From the NCBI RefSeq assembly GCF_003569045.1, contig NZ_BFCB01000002.1, positions 1,841,506-1,905,505 of the forward strand: a stretch of 64,000 nucleotides of DNA, read 5' to 3'. The notes beneath the pieces were generated by a model that saw only the letters and a list, made by a program, of their open reading frames with translations, ran no database searches and was not told where the DNA came from. Below, in pieces: positions 24,737 through 32,445 of the stretch. The stretch's first letter is position 1. Every line of letters begins with the position of its first letter. The stretch is from Aggregatilinea lenta (GTDB taxonomy: Bacteria > Chloroflexota > Anaerolineae > Aggregatilineales > Aggregatilineaceae). The position numbers were made by a program, and so were the translations under genes.

Positions 24737-27406
24737 ATGCACTTGTCTCTGCAAAAGAAAGTACGTGACTTGTTTTCCCAACCAGAATTTTACTTCACCC
24801 GGAAAGGATACATTTTGGGCGAAGTTGTTGGGGTTGAAATAACCTTAGCACAGATTCGACGGGTTGGAGTTGTTGCGTATCTAGTTTGGCTAATGTTTGC
24901 CACCTCAAATCCATTATGGGTGAGCAAGCTTTCCCTAGTAGCATTTACAGGATTGCTTATTATCGTTCAAATTGTGTTTGGTTATTTGGAAAAAAACCAT
25001 GATCGTTATCAACTGCAGCCGTTTCGCATATTACGCTTCCACTACTACCTCGCAGTTGCGACTTTCCTCCTTGTGCTTGGACGTGGCGCTGGTGAGTTTC
25101 TCTTCTTATATCTACCTTACTTGACATTTGCTGGAATTTACTTTGGACTCGGATGGAGCATTGTAGGTACGTTCGAAGCCACAAGCGCCGTTTACTTAGT
25201 ATTGAAATACTTGGATAATCATGGCATTCTTGCAGCTGATCACAACATTATCACGTTAGCAACAACAGGCATGCTATCAGCAGGGATAATATCAACACTA
25301 TGTTGGTATTATTACATACCGAAGATTCAGCATGAAGTGCGAGCCCTGAGAACAGCCCTCGGCTTAGCCAGTCTCGATCCGACAAAAAACTTAACCGACT
25401 CAACGGTCTATGGAGCAATGTTTGATAGGCTGAGCAAGTTTATCAACATTGACTCAGCCCTGATTGTCGCAGATATAGATGGAGATGGAGTTTTTGAAGT
25501 TGTAGGAGATCACGGATACGCAGAACATCCAGAGTTTGAGTTTGTTATTGGGGGCAGAAAAAGCAAAGAAGGATTAACAGGAACCGTACTAACTAGTAAA
25601 AAAACCTTGCTGTTATCGGATGTTGCTCAATCAAAAACAAAACCGAAGTATCAAAATATTGCCAAAAATCGTCGTCTTGAATCATATCTAGGTGTTCCAC
25701 TTTTACTTGAAGATAACCTTGTTGGAGCGATTGTTCTAACGTCTGACAAAAAGGGGGCTATTGGCCAAGAAGAGAAACTGCTTCTCGAAGCAATTAGCCC
25801 CTGGCTAGCTGTGCTTGTTCAGTCCGCAATCGCACATCGTCATAGTCGCTTGGCCAACAATTACCTGCAGGAAATCTTTGACTTGTCGGACGAGGGGATT
25901 ATTGTTAGTGATTTACATGGACATATTATTCTCTACAATGTGCATGCAACGAATATCCTCGAATTTCCACAAGGCACCATGTCTAGAATTACCCTAGGTG
26001 ATATTTTTGTTGATCCTGAAAAAGAGTTGAGCAAACTTGTAACTGATACAGTTAAAAGCGCGAATATATTCAACAATCACCTTGCAGACATGCAAAATTC
26101 CCGTAGTGAGCGGCGACAGGTAACTCTTAGCAGCTCGAGACTTAAGGGCCCCGATGGTCGCCCGCAGGTAGTACTCTTCTTCAAAGCCGTCCGTGATCTT
26201 CCTCTCGGTGACAAGAGAATTCAAGCATTGATCGAAGTAAGCAAGCTTGCATCTACTCGCCCATTTGACGATATGGACGATCAAGCACACCGCATTCTTC
26301 AATTCTTGTCCATTGGTCTGGAGGATGCCCACTTTGCCGTCTTGCGGCTCAAGCAGGATCAGATTCTTCAGATTAGGAGCTGGAGCGCAACCCTTGATGG
26401 CGAAGGTTTCGAACATCTTGATCTAGGTCTGGGAGAAGGCCTCACGGGAATTTCACTTGGCTCGGGAGAGCCAATTCAGGTCCTTGATGTACAGCAAGAT
26501 TATCATTTTCGGTTTCCCGATTTTGCGAAGAAATACAATCTGCGGGCTGCACTAATCGTTCCACTGAACTACGGCGACCACCCGCTTGGCACCCTAGCAG
26601 TGTATAGATATCAGCCAAAGTTGTTTAGCGAAGCAGAACATGACTTCATCCTACTATTCTCAGAACTGGCATCAATTGTAATTGCCACTAGTAATCTTGT
26701 TGCACCAGGAGTAAAGAAACATAGTCAGTCTCTACTAACTGACTATACCAACGCACTTACTAGAGAAATATGGTCACCACTCTCAACAATACGCGGATGG
26801 ACCCAGTTGCTCCAAGCGGCAGTTGAACCAAAGCTAAAGGATAAAGTTGCCCAGATCGGGGAAGCAACTGAAGAGATAAACAGGGTTCTGTTAGAAAGCC
26901 TTGAATTCCGTAAAGAACTGCCCATCAGAAAGAGGTCTGGTATTGAACTCGCAGAACTCATAATTGATGCAATTGAACGAACAAAAAAGGAAGTGACGGA
27001 AATTCCAGATATTTACGATTTCCAGGTCGATATCCCCAATTTAAGAGTAGAAGCAGATCCAGTACTATTCGGCTCTGCGATTTTCAATATTGTGTCGAAT
27101 GCCGTCGAATTTCAGCCTGATGGCGGCACCATATCGATAAAAAGCACCATGCCGAAAGCAAATAAGGTCAATCTGATCATATCTGATACCGGACCTGGCA
27201 TATCTACCAGACATTTTCCTGAGATAGACAGAATTTTCCTGCCCAACTTCTCGACTAAATCCCATGCGGAACAACAAGGCTATAGTCGAAGCCTCGCATA
27301 CGCGGAACGCATTGTAGAGGCGCATGGATGGAGCATTTTAGCCCGAAACTTGCTTGACCAAGGGGCAGAATTCTGTATATATGGAATTGACACGGCGGTA
27401 GATTGA
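24737..27406 (+). CDS. Membrane GAF-PAS-GAF sensor, degenerate histidine kinase
   Basis: An 889-residue sensor. Residues 30-210 hold about six membrane helices. Then come GAF-like 1 (about 245-390, with GVPLLLEDNLVGAIVL), a PAS-like region (about 395-510, SDEGIIVSDLHGHIILYN), GAF-like 2 (about 530-650) and a kinase-like core. At the HisKA position the sequence reads LTREIWSPLSTIRGW: the usual His is Arg676. The HATPase keeps the N box (FNIVSNAVEF) and G1 (SDTGPGIS), but G2 reads QGYSRSLAYAE instead of GTGLGLAI. Autophosphorylation on the normal His is thus unlikely. The gene ends nine bases before the CHAT gene, in one operon. The start at 24737 has AGGGG upstream. Confidence 0.85.
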   Translation: MHLSLQKKVRDLFSQPEFYFTRKGYILGEVVGVEITLAQIRRVGVVAYLVWLMFATSNPLWVSKLSLVAFTGLLIIVQIVFGYLEKNHDRYQLQPFRILRFHYYLAVATFLLVLGRGAGEFLFLYLPYLTFAGIYFGLGWSIVGTFEATSAVYLVLKYLDNHGILAADHNIITLATTGMLSAGIISTLCWYYYIPKIQHEVRALRTALGLASLDPTKNLTDSTVYGAMFDRLSKFINIDSALIVADIDGDGVFEVVGDHGYAEHPEFEFVIGGRKSKEGLTGTVLTSKKTLLLSDVAQSKTKPKYQNIAKNRRLESYLGVPLLLEDNLVGAIVLTSDKKGAIGQEEKLLLEAISPWLAVLVQSAIAHRHSRLANNYLQEIFDLSDEGIIVSDLHGHIILYNVHATNILEFPQGTMSRITLGDIFVDPEKELSKLVTDTVKSANIFNNHLADMQNSRSERRQVTLSSSRLKGPDGRPQVVLFFKAVRDLPLGDKRIQALIEVSKLASTRPFDDMDDQAHRILQFLSIGLEDAHFAVLRLKQDQILQIRSWSATLDGEGFEHLDLGLGEGLTGISLGSGEPIQVLDVQQDYHFRFPDFAKKYNLRAALIVPLNYGDHPLGTLAVYRYQPKLFSEAEHDFILLFSELASIVIATSNLVAPGVKKHSQSLLTDYTNALTREIWSPLSTIRGWTQLLQAAVEPKLKDKVAQIGEATEEINRVLLESLEFRKELPIRKRSGIELAELIIDAIERTKKEVTEIPDIYDFQVDIPNLRVEADPVLFGSAIFNIVSNAVEFQPDGGTISIKSTMPKANKVNLIISDTGPGISTRHFPEIDRIFLPNFSTKSHAEQQGYSRSLAYAERIVEAHGWSILARNLLDQGAEFCIYGIDTAVD

Positions 27407-27414
27407 GGCTAGGA

Positions 27415-29478
27415 ATGGAATTTTCAGAATCGCAATTACCAACAGCATTAGCACTGATTGATGCAGGGCCAGGAGACTACTTTGGATACCTTTCTGAAGT
27501 ACTCTCCGGTATGGTGCAACTCGATCTTGCTCGTTCCGCATACGAGTTCTTCGTCAGACATGATCCCAGCGTCTATTCACTATACATTATTGATCAGACA
27601 GTAAGAGGTGAACCATTTTTCCCTCTAGATGATGTTGGATTAAATGTAGTCGAAACTCTTATTGACGAAGCTGATGAGACTCCGATTTTATTCTTGTCGA
27701 CGGCAGATATTGACGAAAGCAATCATATTCTAGAAAGACACTCAAACTGCCACTCGGTGCCACGATTTGTACGCCACGAATATGAGATTCCAACTCTCGT
27801 CGAACTGCTTATTCGGACGGCATCGACGAAGCCTAAGTCACAGGTGAGACTTTTTATCACTTATTGGCTCGATCCGCCAGCAGAACACCTTGACGGAGAG
27901 AGCCGTCTCGATGCGGTACTTAATATGGCTTTTTGTCGAACTCATATAGTGACTGTTGACTGCCGTTACAAGTTCAATCGCGTAGACTTTCCTGGTGACA
28001 TTGATACTTTACGAGCCGAAATAAAAGCCAGTGGTTTTAGGACAGGGGTAATTGAAAACAGCAGCATTTCTATTCCTAACAATTCCGAGATCCAGACTCT
28101 GCGAATAGGACTGGAAGATATACAACCTAAAACGGAACCTCATAGAAAAGTGTCTATCCACTTTTTCTCGGATACCGGATTTTTGAATGATCTTCGCTTT
28201 GGCCTGACGGCTAGGGGGGAAAACCTGGGCTCCCGAACTATTCTGCTTAGCCAACGAGAAGTTCCTCAAGTTCATGATGAGAATGGACCTCGTCATGTGC
28301 TGGAGTTAAAATGGCACAAGACTACAGAGGGCGCACCTTACTTAGAAGTAGCAGCGACTTTTCGATATAACGGCAAAGTACATGTTAAACCCTTGGGAGA
28401 AACAAAGTTGACCCTTGGTGACTATACCGACATTCGGGAAAGACTTGAGAATGCCTTGAAAAGGATAGAACTGAAGGCGGCAACTGGAGAAATCTTCAGC
28501 ACAGTACCCGAAACGGTCGAGAAATCGAAAGAGTTGTTTGAAGCAGGGCAAGCTGCTTTCTACAGGATCTTTAGCGCAACGGACAGGGGTTTGACAAGGA
28601 AATTACAAGATTTTTTTGAAAGATCACAAAGCGTTTTCGGTCAGAAGCCAGAAGTACGTGTTGACACTGATAGTCTTCATCTCATTCCTTTCGAACTTCT
28701 ATACACTGCACCTCTTCAGCCTTCAAACGAGTTTCAGCTTAATAGACTCTGGGCAATGGGAGCAGTAGTTAAGCAGTTGCTCCCTAACCAAGACTACGGC
28801 GAAACTCCAGTTCTAAGCTCCTCTAGCCGTATAAATTTTGCATTTATTCGTAATACAAAGATTGAAGCTCCACTGCGCTACGAACTACCTCTGCTTGAAG
28901 CAGTTTCAAATCACATCGATCTATATCGTTGGGAAAAGGATAAACATGATCCATTTGATTTGGCTGGATTTTTAAGAGCGCCATATCAGATACTGCAAAT
29001 TACCGGTCACGGTACCCGTCCACCAGGAGAAAGTATTAACCTTGGCGGAGCATATCTTACGCCGGAATGGTTTTTAGATAACAATATTATGCTTGGCGAT
29101 AGGCCGCTCGTTATTTTGAACGCTTGTGAGGGAGTAGCAATTGATCCAGAATACACAAAATCTTTCCTTACAGCACTCTTTAAAGCAGGAGCGCAAGGAA
29201 TTCTGGGCCCCCACACCAGGGTGGGCACCTATTTTGCGTCGCGATTTGTAACAAGTTTCCTGCGCTATTTTCTTTCCGGCATGCCGGCAAACGATGCGCT
29301 ACAGCGAACACGGCAAGAATGCTTCCTAAATACAGGACATCTTACTGGGTTACTGTATACTTACTATGGTCATCCATCTTTGTCCGTGGAAAACTATATT
29401 CCTATGGGAAACGATCTTAATTTATGTAGTAAGTGCCTTATATTAGGGTGTGTTTCCGAAAAGTCAGAGACAATTTAG
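27415..29478 (+). CDS. Receiver-like domain plus CHAT protease
   Basis: A 687-residue protein. The first 140 residues have the outline of a response-regulator receiver: LYIIDQTV with Asp60 at the phosphoacceptor position, PILFLSTAD with Ser/Thr at 95-96, and VPRFVRHEYEIPTLVELL at the end, where the usual Lys is not obvious. The middle 250 residues are beta-rich and unassigned. The C-terminus is a CHAT caspase-like protease: His532 in QITGHG and Cys571 in ILNACEG form the dyad, and LLYTYYGHPSL closes the domain. CHAT proteases in conflict systems cut host or partner proteins when triggered. It lies between the sensor and a small Pepco-like gene, eight bases after the sensor. Confidence 0.85.
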   Translation: MEFSESQLPTALALIDAGPGDYFGYLSEVLSGMVQLDLARSAYEFFVRHDPSVYSLYIIDQTVRGEPFFPLDDVGLNVVETLIDEADETPILFLSTADIDESNHILERHSNCHSVPRFVRHEYEIPTLVELLIRTASTKPKSQVRLFITYWLDPPAEHLDGESRLDAVLNMAFCRTHIVTVDCRYKFNRVDFPGDIDTLRAEIKASGFRTGVIENSSISIPNNSEIQTLRIGLEDIQPKTEPHRKVSIHFFSDTGFLNDLRFGLTARGENLGSRTILLSQREVPQVHDENGPRHVLELKWHKTTEGAPYLEVAATFRYNGKVHVKPLGETKLTLGDYTDIRERLENALKRIELKAATGEIFSTVPETVEKSKELFEAGQAAFYRIFSATDRGLTRKLQDFFERSQSVFGQKPEVRVDTDSLHLIPFELLYTAPLQPSNEFQLNRLWAMGAVVKQLLPNQDYGETPVLSSSSRINFAFIRNTKIEAPLRYELPLLEAVSNHIDLYRWEKDKHDPFDLAGFLRAPYQILQITGHGTRPPGESINLGGAYLTPEWFLDNNIMLGDRPLVILNACEGVAIDPEYTKSFLTALFKAGAQGILGPHTRVGTYFASRFVTSFLRYFLSGMPANDALQRTRQECFLNTGHLTGLLYTYYGHPSLSVENYIPMGNDLNLCSKCLILGCVSEKSETI

Positions 29479-29505
29479 TCTTTCCAGCAACCAAGGAGAA
29501 TTTAT

Positions 29506-29808
29506 ATGTCCCAATCACCAACAATTCCAGTTTTTGCTGAATCCGTGCCCGACCATGAATACTTAGGCGATGAGCATCAACGAAAAATACACGATGTATC
29601 TGTTGCCACGCTCACTAGTAACCTAAACGATATTCTCAACCAGCTTGAAAAGATTCTTCCTCAACCAGAACGCCAGTACAATAAGTTTAAAATTGAAGAA
29701 ATAGAAATTAAGCTCGAGGTGAGCGCAGAAGGAAAGATCGGAATTCTGGGAACAGGAATCCAGGCTGGAGCGAATGCAGGCTTAAGCATCACACTGAAAC
29801 GAGCTTAG
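29506..29808 (+). CDS. Small Pepco/Trypco-like protein
   Basis: A 100-residue protein. Residues 35-100 match my memory of the small domains that accompany peptidases in bacterial conflict systems (Pepco, and the related Trypco2): SVATLTSNLNDILNQLEKIL, then FKIEEIEIKLEVSAEGKIGI, then LGTGIQAGANAGLSITLKR with the characteristic GTG..AGANAGL strand. In those systems the domain is fused or linked to a trypsin-, caspase- or CHAT-like protease and is thought to be a substrate or activator. Here it follows the CHAT gene by 27 bases, with AAGGAG upstream. The name is inferred from pattern only. Confidence 0.65.
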   Translation: MSQSPTIPVFAESVPDHEYLGDEHQRKIHDVSVATLTSNLNDILNQLEKILPQPERQYNKFKIEEIEIKLEVSAEGKIGILGTGIQAGANAGLSITLKRA

Positions 29809-29882
29809 TCACTAACTGATCTTCACGAGCAGGCGTGCTCGACGGGCCCACCTACCTGTTCATGGGAAATGACGCCGTGCCG

Positions 29883-30020
29883 GTAACTGCGTAGAATATC
29901 GTGATGCTTCTGCTTTGGCTCTTTTTGATCAGAGTGCTCGCGTTTTTAGAAGCGCTTAGGGATCAATAAGGACTATGAAGTTTGCCGTTTTGACGGCCAC
30001 CACGGTATTCTACGACTTAC
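29883..30020. repeat. 138-bp stretch bounded by imperfect inverted repeats
   Basis: The ends 29883-29903 and 30001-30020 are inverted copies of about 20 bases; the core CGTAGAATAYCGTG matches at 13 of 14 positions. The interior has no gene. It looks like a MITE or a small mobile remnant, or a long cruciform. It lies between the AT-rich CHAT block and the GC-rich mutasome. Confidence 0.45.
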
Positions 30021-30210
30021 CGCTGCTCCTAACGACTCACTCTCCCGATTGCAGCTACCATCCCCGACGATAATCCCGCGCAACATACAGCGAACATGCG
30101 ATACGTTTCGATTCTCTACATTCGCAAGTTAATGTTCACCATTAGCGGCGATTTTTACGCGAAGGCCCTAATTCTCTAACCCCATTCCAACCCTGCTCCA
30201 ACATGTTCTA

Positions 30211-30258
30211 TTGTTTTGCCCACCCGACTCATCCTATAATGCATAGCACATGCGTTCG
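30211..30258 (+). promoter_or_regulatory. Promoter and possible SOS operator of mutasome
   Basis: TTGTTT (30211-30216) and a perfect TATAAT (30235-30240) with 18 bases between. Immediately after the -10, AGCACATGCGTTCG (30245-30258) fits 12 of 14 positions of a Gram-positive-type LexA box (CGAAC-N4-GTTCG): right half exact, left half 3 of 5. A palindrome AACATGTT sits just before the -35. The region 29809-30210 upstream contains no gene. Confidence 0.5.
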
Positions 30259-30278
30259 ATTGGGACTGGGGTACTATC

Positions 30279-31013
30279 ATGCGCGCCGACCGCCAGCAAC
30301 GACTGCAGCAGGTCATGGCAGATCTCCAGCACCAGTGGGGGCCGAATGCACTCTACCAACTCGTCCGCACCGAGGCCCCGCTGGGACTTTCAACCGGGTT
30401 TCCGGATCTCGACAAGCTCACCGGCAGCGGCGGCATTGCGCGCGGGCGGATCACCGAGATCCGCGGCGTGCCGACGTCCGGCATGCTGACGCTCGCGCTT
30501 GGAACGGTCGTCAGCGCGCAGGCCGGTGGCGACTACGCAGCTTACCTGGACCTGAGCCGGACGTTCAATCCAGTCTTCGCCGAGCAGCGTGGCGTCGCCC
30601 TGGACCGCCTCATCGTCGTTTGGCCGCCGACGCCCGGCCAGGCGCTGGACATCGCCTACGGCCTGACGGCGCAGCGCGTCGTCGGCCTGCTCGTCGTCGA
30701 CGCCGTCAACGACCTGCTCGACGCGAAGCTGTCGCTCTCGGCCAGCCTGCGCCAGATCACGAGCGCGTTGGCCGCTTCACCGACGGCCCTGTTGTTCCTC
30801 ACCACGCTCTATCCGGATCGACCGGAGCCGGTCGACCAGGCGCTCGCCTACTACGCCTCGCTGCGGCTGGAGCTGCGGCGCACCGGCTGGAAGCGTCGCC
30901 GCGGCCACATCGTCGGCTACACCACCTGCGCGACCGTGCAGAAGAACAAGCTGGCATCCCCCGGCCAACACACGTCGCTCCACTTCACCCTGTCCGACGA
31001 GCCACGCCCATGA
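30279..31013 (+). CDS. imuA: ImuA-like RecA-fold protein
   Basis: A 244-residue RecA-like protein of the ImuA/SulA-like group that serves the ImuB-DnaE2 mutasome. The RecA fold shows as LGLSTGFPDLDKLTG, GGIARGRITEIRG, YLDLSRTFNP and GLLVVDAVNDLL. The P-loop position reads RGVPTSGMLTLA (about residues 62-73), lacking the GKT of RecA, so ATP binding is doubtful; many ImuA proteins are similarly degenerate. GGGG lies about eight bases before the ATG at 30279. Its stop overlaps the imuB start (ATGA), the first of a chain of overlapping genes. Confidence 0.8.
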   Translation: MRADRQQRLQQVMADLQHQWGPNALYQLVRTEAPLGLSTGFPDLDKLTGSGGIARGRITEIRGVPTSGMLTLALGTVVSAQAGGDYAAYLDLSRTFNPVFAEQRGVALDRLIVVWPPTPGQALDIAYGLTAQRVVGLLVVDAVNDLLDAKLSLSASLRQITSALAASPTALLFLTTLYPDRPEPVDQALAYYASLRLELRRTGWKRRRGHIVGYTTCATVQKNKLASPGQHTSLHFTLSDEPRP

Positions 31014-32194
31014 TCGCCTACGTCCGCCTTCCGTACTTCGCCATCTCGCTTGCTTACCGCGACGAGCCGAGCATGACCGGACCGCTCGTGCTCGGCGGCT
31101 ACGCGTGGCAGGCAGGGCAGGTCTACGCCATGTCTCAGACGCCCGAACAGGCCGGGGTGCGCGCCGGCATGGCCCTGCGCCAGGCGCAGGCACTCTGCCC
31201 GGATGCGCGATTCCTGCCCGCCGACGACGCGCGCTGCCGGCAGCTGTTCGAGCAGATCGCGGACGCGTTCGCCACGTACACGCCGTATACCGAGCCGGAG
31301 CCGGCGCTGCAGCATGCCGGCTGTTACCTGGATCTGCGCGCCGGCGATGCGCGGCAGATGGCTCGCATGCTCCATTGCCAGATCGAGGTGCAATTCGGCG
31401 TACACCTCCGGATCGGGCTGGCCGCGACTAAGCACGCGGCGAAGATAGCGGCTGCATCCGCCACGCACGACCCGATCCACCTCATTCCACCCGGCCAGGA
31501 AGCCGCCGCGCTCGCGCCGCTGCCGCTCGCGACCCTGCCCCTGGATGCCGAGACCGTGCGCCAGCTGCACCTGCTGGGCATCTATACCGTCGGACAATTC
31601 GCCGCACTCAAAGGCGGGGCCGTGCTCGGTCGCTTCGGCAAGACGGTCTACACCGTGCACCGGCTGGCGCTGGGCCAGGACCCTCGCCCCGTCGCTCCCT
31701 ACCACTACAAGCAATCCGAGCAGGCCGGCTGCAGCTTCGACGATCCGCTCGACAACCGCCAGGTCGTCGAGACAACACTCCACCAACTGAGCCAGACCCT
31801 CGCACAGCGGCTGGACCCCCGCCACCTGATCGCACGGTCGCTCGCGCTCGACGTCCACTTCGAAGATCGCACGCGCGGCCACGCGGCGACGACGCTGCGC
31901 GAGCCGAGCGCCGATCCCCGCCGTCTGGGCGCCGCGCTCGCGGACCTCTTCAGCCGGATCGCGGTCGAGAGCCGGATCGACGAGCTGCACGTCACGGCGA
32001 CCGACCTGGTGCCGCCGGTTGCCCGGCAGCTGTCGCTGTTCGACAGCGGCGAGACGCAGCGCACGCGCCTGCAAGAAGTCCTGGGGCACCTCGCGGTGCG
32101 GCACGGCGCGAGCTTCTACCGCTCCACGGTCGTCGAGGCCTTTCCTTACCTGCCGGAGCGCCGCGTGCGCTGGTCGGCCCTGGAGGCCGTATGA
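31010..32194 (+). CDS. imuB: ImuB, catalytically dead Y-family polymerase
   Basis: A 394-residue Y-family polymerase homologue. The N-terminal palm (MIAYVRLPYFAISLAYR), fingers, thumb with the DVHF region (TVGQFAALKGGAVLGRFG helix-hairpin-helix) and a little-finger domain are present. The catalytic Asp of motif I is not there (AYVRLPYF) and the DE of motif III is replaced (HAGCYLDL). This loss is the hallmark of ImuB, which acts as a beta-clamp adaptor in translesion synthesis, not as a polymerase. A QLSLF motif near residue 343 fits a clamp-binding site. It overlaps imuA and the following small gene by four bases each. Confidence 0.88.
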   Translation: MIAYVRLPYFAISLAYRDEPSMTGPLVLGGYAWQAGQVYAMSQTPEQAGVRAGMALRQAQALCPDARFLPADDARCRQLFEQIADAFATYTPYTEPEPALQHAGCYLDLRAGDARQMARMLHCQIEVQFGVHLRIGLAATKHAAKIAAASATHDPIHLIPPGQEAAALAPLPLATLPLDAETVRQLHLLGIYTVGQFAALKGGAVLGRFGKTVYTVHRLALGQDPRPVAPYHYKQSEQAGCSFDDPLDNRQVVETTLHQLSQTLAQRLDPRHLIARSLALDVHFEDRTRGHAATTLREPSADPRRLGAALADLFSRIAVESRIDELHVTATDLVPPVARQLSLFDSGETQRTRLQEVLGHLAVRHGASFYRSTVVEAFPYLPERRVRWSALEAV

Positions 32195-32445
32195 ACCGCG
32201 TGTGGCAGGAGGGCTTGCCGATCGCCGTCGCGACCGACGAGTGGGGCCAGCCGCAACGTTTCACCTGGCTCGCACGCCCGCACCCGGTCGTCGAGATCGT
32301 CAGCCGCTGGCGGGTCGACTACGAGTGGTGGCAGCAGCGTATCTGGCGTGACTACTTCAAGGTCTGCACCGGCACCGGCCTGCTGGTCGTGCTGTACGAG
32401 GACCTGATCCAAACCGAGTGGTTCCTCCACCGGCTGTACGACTGA
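32191..32445 (+). CDS. Small DUF6504-like mutasome-linked protein
   Basis: An 84-residue protein lying between imuB and dnaE2 with overlaps on both sides. The pattern (PQRFTWLARPHPVVEIVSRWRVDYEWWQ, then DYFKV, then LLVVLYEDL, then FLHRLYD) matches the small DUF6504-type proteins that often accompany imuB/dnaE2 cassettes. Aromatic-rich, soluble. Function unknown; its fixed position suggests a structural or regulatory partner of the mutasome. Confidence 0.7.
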   Translation: MNRVWQEGLPIAVATDEWGQPQRFTWLARPHPVVEIVSRWRVDYEWWQQRIWRDYFKVCTGTGLLVVLYEDLIQTEWFLHRLYD

